A stretch of 64,000 nt of DNA from Bacillus sp. B-jedd (GTDB lineage: Bacteria; Bacillota; Bacilli; Bacillales; Cytobacillaceae), in the NCBI RefSeq assembly GCF_000821085.1, contig NZ_CCXR01000001.1:3121001-3185000 (forward strand). Reading direction: 5' to 3'. Position numbers and translations under genes: made by a program. The notes beneath the pieces are model-generated. The model worked only from the letters and a program-made list of their open reading frames with translations. It had not been told where the DNA came from and did not search any database. Of this stretch, positions 33,717-42,387 are shown piece after piece. The stretch's first letter is position 1; each line of letters starts with the position of its first letter.

Positions 33717-34058
33717 ATGAGTATAATAGGAAAAAATATTCGCGCTGGCAGGGAGATGCGGACTATGTCTGTTGAAGAGCTTGCCAAGAAAGCCCGTATT
33801 GGAGTCCATACAATCGAACAATACGAGAGGGGGGAGAAAACCCCTGTCATCCAGACGATTCTAAAAATCAGCACTGTTTTGGACATCCCTGCTTCCGAAC
33901 TGCTTGAAAACGCCTACCAGCCAAACTCCGCGGGAATTGACGAGGAGCTTGAACAGCTGATTCAGGAAATCGGCACAAAAAGGGCCAAAATGATTTTGAG
34001 AAAAGCCAAGGATCACCCGGAAGAGGACTTTCTGAAAGCTATGGACATGCTCCACTAA
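33717..34058 (+). CDS. XRE-family transcriptional regulator
   Basis: 113 residues. An N-terminal HTH (GKNIRAGREMRTMSVEELAKKARIGVHTIEQYERGEKTP, residues about 4-42) is followed by a helical C-terminal part (LEQLIQEIGTKRAKMILRKA). It probably binds DNA as a dimer; target unknown. AGGAGGTGATATCA precedes ATG at 33717. It has its own terminator and reads divergently from yugI. Confidence 0.88.
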   Translation: MSIIGKNIRAGREMRTMSVEELAKKARIGVHTIEQYERGEKTPVIQTILKISTVLDIPASELLENAYQPNSAGIDEELEQLIQEIGTKRAKMILRKAKDHPEEDFLKAMDMLH

Positions 34059-34074
34059 AACCACTTAAAACACG

Positions 34075-34103
34075 GCAAGCCCACCCCGGCTTGCTTTTTT
34101 TGT
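34075..34103 (+). terminator. Terminator after the XRE regulator
   Basis: GCAAGCC/GGCTTGC stem followed by seven T. Confidence 0.85.
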
Positions 34104-34194
34104 TGGGCCAATCAAAAAGCTCCTTTCACTCTGATTAGTGAGGAGGCGAAAAAGGTATATACTAGGGATAAAGTTTTTTTGGATGGAGGGTATT

Positions 34195-35025
34195 ATGAGC
34201 GGAATGGCTGATGCGACGATTAAGAGGATCAATGGGATTGAGTTGTATTATGAGTGGTATCCATGCGGGGCGGAGGCTCGGACGGTTGTGCTGCTGCATG
34301 GTTTTTTGTCTTCAACTTTCAGTTTTCGGAAGCTTGTTCCGCTTTTAAACAGGCATTACAATGTACTAACGGTTGATTTGCCGCCGTTCGGGAAAAGCGG
34401 TAAATCAACTAGGTTCCTGTATACATATAAAAATATCGCGGCCACAGTGATTGCCCTTTTGGGGGAATTGAACATTGAAAAGCCGATTTTGGCCGGCCAC
34501 TCGATGGGTGGGCAATATGTGCTTAATATGATTGCACTTAAGCATGATATCACCGAACATGCTGTACTTTTTTGCAGTTCGGGTTATTTAAAGCCACCCG
34601 GCCGCCTGCTATCTATTGGGAGCCGTCTTCCATTTTTCCATCTCGCAGTAAAGCGCTGGCTTGTTAGGTCAGGCGGGGTAAAAGAGAATTTGAAATTGGT
34701 TGTCCATGACCAATCAATGATCGATGAGGAGATGCTGCGTGGATATATGCAGCCGTTTTTGAGCAAGCAGATGTTCCATGGGATTGGCAGGCTCATTCAT
34801 GATCGCGAAGGGGATCTGCCTCCTGAAGCACTGCGCAAAATTGAAACCCGCTGCCTTCTGATTTGGGGAGAATATGATCGCGTGGTCCCTGTCGCAGTTG
34901 GCGAACGACTGCAAAGCGATCTGCAAAATGCGGAATTGGTCATATTGGAAAATACCGGGCACCTCGTACCGGAGGAACGCCCGGAAGAATGTTATAAGCT
35001 AATGAAAAGGTTTATAGGTCTATAG
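34195..35025 (+). CDS. yugF: Alpha/beta hydrolase, YugF-like
   Basis: 276 residues with a complete alpha/beta-hydrolase fold: oxyanion HGFLSS, nucleophile Ser in AGHSMGGQY, acid in LIWGEYDRVVP and His in ENTGHLVPEE. The substrate is unknown; such proteins are often lipases or esterases. It overlaps the convergent yugE gene by six bases. Start ATG at 34195 after GGAGGGTATT. Confidence 0.85.
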   Translation: MSGMADATIKRINGIELYYEWYPCGAEARTVVLLHGFLSSTFSFRKLVPLLNRHYNVLTVDLPPFGKSGKSTRFLYTYKNIAATVIALLGELNIEKPILAGHSMGGQYVLNMIALKHDITEHAVLFCSSGYLKPPGRLLSIGSRLPFFHLAVKRWLVRSGGVKENLKLVVHDQSMIDEEMLRGYMQPFLSKQMFHGIGRLIHDREGDLPPEALRKIETRCLLIWGEYDRVVPVAVGERLQSDLQNAELVILENTGHLVPEERPEECYKLMKRFIGL

Positions 35026-35283
35026 CAGCGAACATGAGCTTTCATTTTTTATAGATAAAAGCTTTTTAGCAACAGCTAGGCACTCTTTGAAGGGAATCAT
35101 CTGTTCGAAAGAGAATTCATATATGGATTGGAGCCTTTTCGCTAGTTGTTTGGGTTCCTTTAGTTCGTGGACAGCCTGGATGGTATCCGCTATTTCTGTA
35201 TCATACGATCCTTCACCGATGCAAAAAGGATCCCACTCATTTAATTCATCGGCTAGAAGAAGATTCATAATTGAAGTTTCCAT
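35020..35283 (-). CDS. yugE: YugE-like DUF1871 protein
   Basis: 87 residues, mostly helical and acidic, with LNEWDPFCIGEGSYDTEIADTIQAV, which fits the DUF1871/YugE family. Function unknown. Starts at 35283, 35289 (ATG) and 35292 (GTG) share one AGGTG site; the innermost has the best spacing. The 3' end overlaps yugF by six bases on the opposite strand. Confidence 0.8.
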   Translation of the reverse strand: METSIMNLLLADELNEWDPFCIGEGSYDTEIADTIQAVHELKEPKQLAKRLQSIYEFSFEQMIPFKECLAVAKKLLSIKNESSCSLL

Positions 35284-35365
35284 GTCCATCACCTGTCCAT
35301 TTTTGAAGTCACCTTATCATAGCATGATTTTTGCATGAAAAAAATTCTGATTAATGGGGGTAAAT

Positions 35366-36526
35366 ATGGATTTCAATGAAAAAATAAACCGGATGAATAC
35401 CGCTTCTGTTAAGTGGGAATTGACGGAGGAGATTTACGGGACCGATGATGTGCTGCCAATGTGGGTTGCTGATATGGATTTCCGGCCTCCCGAAGAGCTT
35501 CTGGACGCCATAAAATCAAGGGTGGAACATGGCATATTCGGCTATACCTTTGTTCCTCCATCTGTTCATGAAGCAATCAGCAGCTGGCTTCTCGGCCGGC
35601 ATGGCTGGGAAATCCGCGATTCGTGGATTTTGTTTGCAAATGGCGTCGTCCCGTCAATCAGTATCGCCATCGCGGCATTCACCAATCCAGGGGACAGAAT
35701 TCTCATCCAGCCGCCTGTCTATACTCCTTTTTTCGAGCTGGTTGAACTGAATGGCAGGATGGTGGAAAATTCGCCACTCACCCTCGCTGGAGGGCGTTAC
35801 AAAATTGATTTTGCCAGCTTTGAAGAGTCGTTAAGGAAAGGCTGCAAGCTGTTTCTGCTCTGCAACCCCCATAATCCGGGAGGGATGGTTTGGACTGAAG
35901 AGGAGCTTGGGAGGATGGCGGAATTATGCATCAAGTATGATTGCCTTGTACTAGCGGATGAAATTCACTCAGACATTGTTTTAAATGGCCGCCGCCATAT
36001 CCCAATCGCGAGTCTCGGCAAAGAAATCGCTGACCGCACCATTACATGCATCGCGCCAAGCAAAACCTTTAATCTCGGCGGAGTCCAGGCATCAGCGGCG
36101 ATTATTTCCAATGCGGAGCTGCGCGAAAAATTCAGCGCCGTCCAAAAGAGGCATGGTTTTTTCGCACCTAATGTATTCGCCACTACCGCTACTGAAGCAG
36201 CCTACCGGCATGGGGGCATCTGGCTGGACTCCCTAATTGCCTATATTGAGGAAAATGTAAAAATTTCTAAAGAATTCATATCGGAAAACATTCCCTCTAT
36301 AAAATTAATCGAGCCTGAAGGCACTTATCTTTTATGGCTTGACTGCCGTAGGCTTGGACTTTCCGATAAAGCAATTCAGCAACTTTTAATAGATAAAGGG
36401 AAGCTCGCCCTGGAACCTGGCGAAAAATATGGGCCAGGAGGCGAAGGATTTGTCCGTATGAACATCGCATGCCCTAAAGAAGTACTGCTTGATGGACTCT
36501 CTCGATTAAAAGAGGCGCTTGGCTAG
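35366..36526 (+). CDS. patB: PatB/MalY-type cystathionine beta-lyase (class I/II aminotransferase fold)
   Basis: 386 residues, very near the length of B. subtilis PatB. Motifs: NTASVKWE near the start, NPHNPGGMVW, LVLADEIHSDIVL and the PLP Lys in APSKTFNLGG. It cleaves the C-S bond of cystathionine or cysteine conjugates, giving homocysteine or a thiol, pyruvate and ammonia. GGGGG before ATG at 35366. In B. subtilis patB precedes kinB and kapB; here a lipoprotein gene follows instead. Confidence 0.9.
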   Translation: MDFNEKINRMNTASVKWELTEEIYGTDDVLPMWVADMDFRPPEELLDAIKSRVEHGIFGYTFVPPSVHEAISSWLLGRHGWEIRDSWILFANGVVPSISIAIAAFTNPGDRILIQPPVYTPFFELVELNGRMVENSPLTLAGGRYKIDFASFEESLRKGCKLFLLCNPHNPGGMVWTEEELGRMAELCIKYDCLVLADEIHSDIVLNGRRHIPIASLGKEIADRTITCIAPSKTFNLGGVQASAAIISNAELREKFSAVQKRHGFFAPNVFATTATEAAYRHGGIWLDSLIAYIEENVKISKEFISENIPSIKLIEPEGTYLLWLDCRRLGLSDKAIQQLLIDKGKLALEPGEKYGPGGEGFVRMNIACPKEVLLDGLSRLKEALG

Positions 36527-36658
36527 TGCTGGTTGGCAAACCTCCCTTTCAAAATCATTTATAGACCGATTGGCATTAATTAGCTTTCATCTGGGAGTAT
36601 GTGGTAAAATCAGTTAATGGAATTTAACTGAAAGGGTGATGGGGCAATCAGGAACACC

Positions 36659-37036
36659 TTGCACATCATTGGGATTCTTGCCATTGCGCTTACACTGGCC
36701 GGCTGTATTAGGGAACCAAAAGGCTTTCAGACGAAAAATTACGCAGGAAAAAGCAGCAGTTGGTCGGTCAGTCTTGACGTAGAGAATGAATCGACCAGGA
36801 TTTATAAATTCCGCTATATTGGCGAAGGGGAAAAGCCGAATTTCTTCACTTACGAAATTAAGGATAATGCGGGGACAAAATCGAATTCGGGCGAAGGGGA
36901 ATTGGATAACATGGAGGTTTTCCAGCTTACGATTTCATGCGGAAATCCTTGCGATCCCCTGCCGGATTCTATCCCTGTCACCATTCAGTGGCAGGAAAAT
37001 AACGAGAAGCTTTCACTGAAACTTGCGGAAAAATAG
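36659..37036 (+). CDS. Small lipoprotein with an unusual start region
   Basis: About 125 residues from TTG at 36659. The N-terminus IIGILAIALTLAGC is a lipoprotein signal with the lipobox LAGC, and the mature part looks beta-rich (WSVSLDVENESTRIYKFRYIG). It is not recognised. The obvious ribosome binding site AAAGGGTG (36631-36638) is placed for an ATC codon at 36647, four codons before the TTG and in frame, and not for the TTG. No ATG, GTG or other TTG fits. Either the TTG is used weakly, the start is ATC, or the sequence carries an error. Confidence 0.6.
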   Translation: MHIIGILAIALTLAGCIREPKGFQTKNYAGKSSSWSVSLDVENESTRIYKFRYIGEGEKPNFFTYEIKDNAGTKSNSGEGELDNMEVFQLTISCGNPCDPLPDSIPVTIQWQENNEKLSLKLAEK

Positions 37037-37050
37037 ATTCAACCAATAAG

Positions 37051-37080
37051 AAAGCCGGCCTTGCGGAAAAAAGGCCGGCT
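37051..37080. terminator. Bidirectional terminator between the lipoprotein and ppaC
   Basis: AAGCCGGCCTT/AAGGCCGGCT stem followed on the plus side by AATTTTTATT. Confidence 0.85.
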
Positions 37081-37085
37081 AATTT

Positions 37086-38024
37086 TTATTTGTTCCTTTT
37101 TACAAAAGTTTCAGTCAGTACAGGGACGATTTGCTTCTTCCTTGAAACAACGCCTTTTAAAACAGCGGTATTATCAACGAGCGCTACATTGTAAGCCTGT
37201 TCAATGGCTTCAATATCGCGGCCCACCGCCAAAGCGACAGAATCGCTAGTCAGGATGTCAGTAACAACAAACAGGAACAGGTCGAGCCCCTTTTCTTCAA
37301 CAACTGCTGAAATCGCGGCCTGCAGTTCCGCTTTCCTGACCATCACATCATTAGTATCCACCGCGTTTACCTGGGCAATTTCAACCCTGCTTTCCCCCAT
37401 CTGGAACTCCTTCGCATCAAGGGAAATCAACTGCTCAATCGTTTTATCGCTCAAGTCGGCTCCTGCCTTCAGCATGGCAAGTCCATAGGTTTCAGTGTTA
37501 ACACCAGCTATTTCAGCCAGTTCTGCTGCCGCATCAATATCCTCCTGGGTGCAAGTAGGGGATTTGAACAACAGGGAGTCTGAAATAATGGCGGACAGCA
37601 TCAGGCCGGCAGTCGCCTTATCGATTTCCACGCCTTTTTCCTTATAAATTTTGTTAAGGATGGTCGCTGTGCAGCCAACCGGTTCCGCCCTATAATAAAG
37701 CGGTCCGCTCGTTTCAAAGTTGGCAATCCTATGATGGTCGATTACTTCGAGTATATCAACACTGCTGATATCATCCGCGCTTTGCTGTCTTTCATTATGG
37801 TCGACGAGGATAACGCCAGCCGCTTCACCGGACACCTTGTCAACAAGGCGGGGCGCTTCCACTCCGAACCTTTTCAGGGCATGGGCCGTTTCTCCATTAA
37901 TCTCTCCAAGGCGGACTGCTTCCGCATCCACTCCGAGCTTCCTTTTCAGTTCCGCATACGCAAGCGCTGAACAAATTGAATCCGTATCCGGATTTTTATG
38001 TCCAAAGACTAATACCTTATTCAT
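37086..38024 (-). CDS. ppaC: Manganese-dependent inorganic pyrophosphatase (family II)
   Basis: 312 residues. The DHH-superfamily motifs are present in order: [29 protein letters not shown] and the C-terminal RKKQIVPVL. It splits pyrophosphate to phosphate in the cytosol. The start is ATG at 38024 after AAGGAGAGAGTTGTG; an earlier in-frame start at 38072 is not needed. Confidence 0.95.
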   Translation of the reverse strand: MNKVLVFGHKNPDTDSICSALAYAELKRKLGVDAEAVRLGEINGETAHALKRFGVEAPRLVDKVSGEAAGVILVDHNERQQSADDISSVDILEVIDHHRIANFETSGPLYYRAEPVGCTATILNKIYKEKGVEIDKATAGLMLSAIISDSLLFKSPTCTQEDIDAAAELAEIAGVNTETYGLAMLKAGADLSDKTIEQLISLDAKEFQMGESRVEIAQVNAVDTNDVMVRKAELQAAISAVVEEKGLDLFLFVVTDILTSDSVALAVGRDIEAIEQAYNVALVDNTAVLKGVVSRKKQIVPVLTETFVKRNK

Positions 38025-38217
38025 CACAACTCTCTCCTTGCAAGTAAATGAAATTGTTTTTGCCTCAATCATTTTACCAGTTCTTTCTCTTTTTTTCTAA
38101 TCCCCTTTTTAAATCATTTCTATTCCTGTTTTTTCCGGAAGGAATCAGAAGGCATTCTCAAGGACAAAGTAATAGTGGCGCGAAAAAAAACCTCAACGTG
38201 AGAAAGGAGCACTTCAA

Positions 38218-38379
38218 ATGGTCTATAGAGGTTTATCACAATACCGTATGCCTAAAGGAAAGAAGGCAAAATATTCAGGCGTTGAAGCCTCATATGAATA
38301 TACATCAGGCAACGAAATCGGCCTGGAGGAAAAATCCACATCGATGGAACAGAATACAAGCCACAGAGAAAAACAATAA
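38218..38379 (+). CDS. Small basic protein, 53 residues, unrecognised
   Basis: ATG at 38218 after AAAGGAGCACTTCAA opens a frame of 53 residues: MVYRGLSQYRMPKGKKAKYS near the start, then EASYEYTSGNEIGLEE and an end rich in Ser, His and Glu. Tyr- and Lys-rich with no hydrophobic segment, a composition often seen in small spore or coat proteins. No family recognised. It is followed directly by a terminator and lies between two minus-strand genes. Confidence 0.6.
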   Translation: MVYRGLSQYRMPKGKKAKYSGVEASYEYTSGNEIGLEEKSTSMEQNTSHREKQ

Positions 38380-38380
38380 A

Positions 38381-38409
38381 AAAGGAAACAGCGCTTCAGC
38401 TGTTTCCTT
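38381..38409. terminator. Bidirectional terminator
   Basis: AAGGAAACAGC/GCTGTTTCCTT stem between the 53-residue gene and the convergent small membrane protein, overlapping the latter's 3' end. Confidence 0.8.
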
Positions 38410-38602
38410 CAGGTCCATCTTTTTTTGTCAGCCTGTCTTCAAGTTCTTTTGCTTTCATGGCCTCTTTTTTTGATACACGCACAATCAGCCACATCGTAAT
38501 GACTGCCCCGACCATGAAAATTGAAAATGAAATCGCGGCAGGAATATATTCTGATTTATCCTCCGGAAAATAGAGGAATAAAGCCATGATCAATGAATCC
38601 AT
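38396..38602 (-). CDS. Small single-span membrane protein
   Basis: 68 residues with one membrane helix (AAISFSIFMVGAVITMWLIV) and a charged cytoplasmic tail (KKEAMKAKELEDRLTKKDGP). No known function. GAGGAAGTAACCGG precedes the ATG. The terminator stem overlaps its last codons. Confidence 0.65.
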   Translation of the reverse strand: MDSLIMALFLYFPEDKSEYIPAAISFSIFMVGAVITMWLIVRVSKKEAMKAKELEDRLTKKDGPEGNS

Positions 38603-38692
38603 TCCGGTTACTTCCTCTCAAGCATGTTCTCCCTTTAGTATATCACACAGGATACGGCCGGACGCTAATTATGAATTCCAGCTCGCTTACAC

Positions 38693-39451
38693 CTATTTCA
38701 GAATTTTAATATCTTTTATGAAAACTTCCGCAACAGGCTTGTCCTCATTCGGCGCTTCCTTTTGTGTTTCAACAGCGGCTATTTTATCGACCACATCCAT
38801 GCCTTCAATGACCTGCCCAAAAACAGTGTGTTTGAAATCAAGCCATGGCGTGCCGCCTTTTTCGTACCCGGCAACCGCTTCAGCGGGATAACCGGCTTGT
38901 TCAAGCTGGCCCTTCAATCTTGCATCGACAGTTTTATTCTGAACGATGAAAAATTGGCTGCCATTTGTATTTGGTCCTGAATTCGCCATCGACAAGGCCC
39001 CGCGGAAATTCAGGAGATGCTCCGAGAATTCATCCTCGAACGGCCCGCCAAACGCACTCTCACCGCCGCGCCCGGTTCCCTCCGGATCGCCACCCTGAAT
39101 CATGAAATCGTTGATGACCCTGTGGAAAATGAGGCCATCATAATAATCCTGTTCACTTAACTTAATGAAGTTCTCAACTGTTTTAGGCGCGAGTTCCGGA
39201 AACAATTTAATTTTAATCGAACCCAATGAAGTCACCATTTCAACGAGCCGTTCATTTTCAGCCACTTCGGCTGAAAGCTGCGGAAATCCCTTTACCTCGG
39301 CTGCCTGCTTTTGTTCCTCTTTGACCGTTTCTTCCTGTGGTGTACCGCCAGAACCCGAATTATTTTTTTCCTCCGCCTTTTCCCCCGCAGTTCCACAAGC
39401 GGAAAGAATAAGCATCACGCCCGCCAAGCACGCAAATCGTTTCAGTTTCAT
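38693..39451 (-). CDS. Lipoprotein cyclophilin (peptidyl-prolyl isomerase)
   Basis: 252 residues. A lipoprotein signal ([14 protein letters not shown]) is followed by a Gly/Ser/Glu/Lys linker of about 45 residues and a cyclophilin domain with [19 protein letters not shown] and [14 protein letters not shown]. It isomerises Xaa-Pro bonds outside the membrane, probably aiding folding of exported proteins. The cytosolic PpiB of B. subtilis lacks the lipid anchor. GGAGGGATGATGG precedes the ATG. Confidence 0.92.
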   Translation of the reverse strand: MKLKRFACLAGVMLILSACGTAGEKAEEKNNSGSGGTPQEETVKEEQKQAAEVKGFPQLSAEVAENERLVEMVTSLGSIKIKLFPELAPKTVENFIKLSEQDYYDGLIFHRVINDFMIQGGDPEGTGRGGESAFGGPFEDEFSEHLLNFRGALSMANSGPNTNGSQFFIVQNKTVDARLKGQLEQAGYPAEAVAGYEKGGTPWLDFKHTVFGQVIEGMDVVDKIAAVETQKEAPNEDKPVAEVFIKDIKILK

Positions 39452-39572
39452 CCATCATCCCTCCATTTTTCCCATTCAACCATTCCTGCAAGCTTTTGCA
39501 CTTTGTTTTTCAATGATTTTCATTCATAATCATAAGCAACAAGGCAATTTTTTGCAAAAAGGAGTGATTGGT

Positions 39573-39950
39573 TTGCCGGAATTTCAACAAGGAGATATTG
39601 TGACCGCGATTTATAAAACAGGAAAATATATAGGGGAATTCGTCGAGGAGCGCCCAAATGGCACGCTTGTCCGGGTGCTGGCAGTGCTCAAGCATCCGAT
39701 GCAGGGTGACCTCCACCACCCCAAGGAAGCAGAAGTTGGTTTTTTTCATGAACGCCGGGCGCTTTCCTATCGCGAGGGCGCGGTAATTCCGAAGCAGATG
39801 GTGAAAAAGTATGAGGGTGATGTTCCCGAATACAAAGATTCCTTAATGGAATCCCTTGGCAAAATGAAAAACGAGCTCAAAAGCGAGACGGGACCTTGGG
39901 CTGAAATGAGTCTCCGCAACATAGAAACACTTGAAAAGGAATATTTTTGA
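39573..39950 (+). CDS. kapB: Kinase-associated lipoprotein B
   Basis: 125 residues from TTG at 39573 (GGAGTGATTGGT upstream). The sequence matches the KapB family: EFQQGDIVTAIYKTGKYIG, VRVLAVLKHPMQGDLHHPKE and EVGFFHERRALSY. In B. subtilis KapB is needed for the KinB route into the sporulation phosphorelay and follows kinB. Here no kinB lies between patB and kapB. The lipoprotein label in the family name is not backed by a signal peptide here. Confidence 0.88.
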   Translation: MPEFQQGDIVTAIYKTGKYIGEFVEERPNGTLVRVLAVLKHPMQGDLHHPKEAEVGFFHERRALSYREGAVIPKQMVKKYEGDVPEYKDSLMESLGKMKNELKSETGPWAEMSLRNIETLEKEYF

Positions 39951-39995
39951 TTGGCATCTCTCCGGCCAACGCTGTAGTAAAGCAGCAAAAAACAC

Positions 39996-40029
39996 AAAGG
40001 CCAAATCACAATCGGTGACTTGGCCTTTT
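39996..40029. terminator. Terminator between kapB and kapD
   Basis: AAAGGCCAAATCAC/GTGACTTGGCCTTT stem between convergent genes. Confidence 0.8.
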
Positions 40030-40657
40030 AAACGAATTCATTTAGAAGCTTGGAAAAATCAACCCTGTCACCAATCGTTGTCGGTTTTGGCTTTTCAAGG
40101 TACCGCTTGTCTTTCTCAACGAGTTTGAAAATGTTATACGTCGTTAACGCGTCGTCGAGAGCGCGGTGATGCCTTCCCGTCCCTTCCTTGCCATACTCCT
40201 GCACAGCCTTCCATAACCCCGTCTGGTTCTGGTCGCCAAAGAACCGCTTGTATTCCATCGACAAGTCGATTTCTTTTCCTTTAAACGGAAACGGAATACC
40301 CGAGGCTTCACAGTTTTGGCGAAGTACTTTCATATCCATGTTTCCCCATGTAACAATTACATTTTCCTGCCCCCGCGCCAATTCTTCCAGATACTTCACA
40401 AGCTCTGCAAACGGAATGCCCGTATCAATTTGCTGCTGGGTAATATGTAGGAATGATTTGCAACGTTCGGTCAGAATTGGAAACCGGGCTGGAACTACGT
40501 AAGTTGAATACTGTGTTCTTATTTTGTTGTCTATCACCGAAACGATACCGGCTTCAATAATTTCTGGAAAAAAATCTCTTGCCCTTATATTCCGCTCGGG
40601 CATTGTAAATTCGAAATCAATAAACAAATGCTGCTTCTTCGCTGTCAATCCATCCAC
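40028..40657 (-). CDS. kapD: KapD, DEDD 3'-5' exonuclease-like inhibitor of the KinA pathway
   Basis: 209 residues of the DEDDh exonuclease superfamily, with exo I FIDFEFTMPE, exo II TWGNMDMKVLR and exo III HHRALDDALTT, so the catalytic acids are all present. B. subtilis KapD inhibits sporulation initiation through KinA. The ATG at 40657 sits only three bases after GGGG; TTG at 40648 in the same frame would have better spacing and could be the true start. Convergent with kapB. Confidence 0.88.
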   Translation of the reverse strand: MDGLTAKKQHLFIDFEFTMPERNIRARDFFPEIIEAGIVSVIDNKIRTQYSTYVVPARFPILTERCKSFLHITQQQIDTGIPFAELVKYLEELARGQENVIVTWGNMDMKVLRQNCEASGIPFPFKGKEIDLSMEYKRFFGDQNQTGLWKAVQEYGKEGTGRHHRALDDALTTYNIFKLVEKDKRYLEKPKPTTIGDRVDFSKLLNEFV

Positions 40658-40842
40658 CCCTTCCCCCTCGCGCTCGTACTATATTATATAAAGGAACCTG
40701 TACAAATAATTGTGCGCGTGCTCTATATTCAAATATTTCTTTATATTATAGCATGGAAACATTGAAGTATTTTAAATTTTTTCACAATAAATCAAATTAA
40801 TAATTTGAAAAAAACAACAAAAAAAGACAGCTCCTGGCTGTC

Positions 40843-41235
40843 TCACTTTTTCAGTTTCAGGACGGCCATTGTGCATCTTGATACACAGATCAACTTTCCG
40901 TCTTCATCTGTTAATTTTATATCCCATACCTGGGTTGTCTTCCCTTGATGAAGGACAGTGGCAATGGCTGTGACAACGCCTTCCCTTTTGCCCCGGATAT
41001 GATTTGCATTGATTTCAAGGCCGGCCACCGACTCAGTCTCCTTGTCGACAAGTTCATAGGCCCCGACACTGGCGACTGTTTCCGCGAGCGCTACTGAAGC
41101 GCCCCCGTGAAGGATTCCGAACGGCTGCCGTGTTCTCCCATCAACAGGCATGGTCGCCTCGACCCGGCCCTTTTCCAAAAGGGTTACTTCAATCCCCAAG
41201 TTTTCAATTAACGTATTTTTCAATTCCACCTTCAT
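40843..41235 (-). CDS. menI: Hotdog-fold thioesterase, MenI/YuxO-like
   Basis: 130 residues with the PaaI-type hotdog motif RQPFGILHGGASVALAETVAS, where the Glu is catalytic. YuxO-type enzymes hydrolyse 1,4-dihydroxy-2-naphthoyl-CoA in menaquinone synthesis; related ones act on other acyl-CoAs. In B. subtilis this gene follows comQXPA; none of those genes is nearby here. GGAAGAGGG before the ATG. Confidence 0.82.
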   Translation of the reverse strand: MKVELKNTLIENLGIEVTLLEKGRVEATMPVDGRTRQPFGILHGGASVALAETVASVGAYELVDKETESVAGLEINANHIRGKREGVVTAIATVLHQGKTTQVWDIKLTDEDGKLICVSRCTMAVLKLKK

Positions 41236-41338
41236 CCCTCTTCCTTGGAAAATATTCTATCTTTATTAATCCTGCAACTGCCTATACTATGTATGTCCAG
41301 AAATGGACCTGGGATAAAATCGAATGAGGTGATCGCGA

Positions 41339-41521
41339 ATGAACCAATTCAGAGAAGGCATGATCCCGACTATTCTCGGCTCGGCTGTCACTGCTGCAGG
41401 CTATGCGATGTCACGGAACAATGGAGTCAGCAAAACGGTTGCCAATACGGTCCTTGGTTTCGGACTGGCGCACGTCGTTCTTGGGGCAATCGACTTATTC
41501 GAACACCGCGGGGAAATGTAA
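41339..41521 (+). CDS. Small Gly/Ala-rich membrane protein, 60 residues
   Basis: A 60-residue protein with two hydrophobic stretches (GMIPTILGSAVTAAGYAMS and VANTVLGFGLAHVVLGAIDLF). The Gly/Ala pattern suggests a small paired-helix membrane protein. No function known. GAGGTGATCGCGA precedes the ATG and a terminator follows. Confidence 0.65.
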   Translation: MNQFREGMIPTILGSAVTAAGYAMSRNNGVSKTVANTVLGFGLAHVVLGAIDLFEHRGEM

Positions 41522-41532
41522 CTGGACTCAGG

Positions 41533-41566
41533 AAGGCAGCCGGCGTTATTCCGGGCTGCCTTTTTG
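41533..41566. terminator. Terminator after the small membrane protein
   Basis: GGCAGCC/GGGCTGCC stem followed by TTTTT; it overlaps the 3' end of the convergent dedA-like gene. Confidence 0.8.
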
Positions 41567-42196
41567 TATGGCTGTAAGCCTCGCCGGGATTAGCTGATCA
41601 TCATCCGAAACACCGCTTTGTTTATTTTTTCGATAAAATCTATAAGCTGCAAATACGAGCACAATGAAGAGAATCGCTATCAGGGAAAGCTCCCCTGAAA
41701 ACGATGGGCTGACGTGTTCTCCAAAGAGATATCCTGCTGAGAACATAATCAACAGCCATAATGAGGCGCCACTGTATGCAAAAACAATAAATTTTCTGAA
41801 TGAGAGCCTGCTGAATCCATACAGAAAAGGAATAATCGCTCTGGCGCCAGGAACAAAGTAACTAATGGACAAAGAAAAGGCATGGTATTTATCCATCATT
41901 CTCATTGATCTCTTTATATTTTTTGCGAATCGCTTCTTTTTTGCCAAAAATAAAAGCAACGGCCTGCCGATCATCCGGCCAAGGAGATAACTGGCGCTAA
42001 CTGCTGCCAGCACTCCGGCGAGGGTGGTGAAAAAGATTGGCACAGCCTCATTTGGAGTTTTCGATGCTGCCATCCCTATTGTCATCATAATAATTTCATT
42101 CGGCACTGGCAAAGTTGACGAGCCTAACAGAATCCACAAAAATAAACCCGGATATCCACTTTCTTTCACTATATCCAAAAGAAAATCCAGTTCCAT
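41546..42196 (-). CDS. DedA-family membrane protein
   Basis: 216 residues with the DedA/SNARE-associated fold: a re-entrant LPVPNEIIMMTIG segment, then FVPGARAIIPFLYGFSRLSFRKF and four to five membrane helices. DedA proteins are phospholipid or C55-phosphate flippases; which lipid this member moves is unknown. GGGAGGAAAAAGG before the ATG. Confidence 0.9.
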   Translation of the reverse strand: MELDFLLDIVKESGYPGLFLWILLGSSTLPVPNEIIMMTIGMAASKTPNEAVPIFFTTLAGVLAAVSASYLLGRMIGRPLLLFLAKKKRFAKNIKRSMRMMDKYHAFSLSISYFVPGARAIIPFLYGFSRLSFRKFIVFAYSGASLWLLIMFSAGYLFGEHVSPSFSGELSLIAILFIVLVFAAYRFYRKNKQSGVSDDDQLIPARLTAIQKGSPE

Positions 42197-42387
42197 CCTT
42201 TTTCCTCCCTCACGACCGTTTCCTATTCCTTCCTTTCCCTTTTTCGGGAATCGGCAATCCTACGGACAACAGTATAGACGGAAAACTTATAACATATATA
42301 TGAGAGGAATTGATTAAAGACCAATTTTATTTGCCAGACCTTTCTTTAGGGCTGGAATATAGAAAAATTTTCAAAGGATGTGTATCC

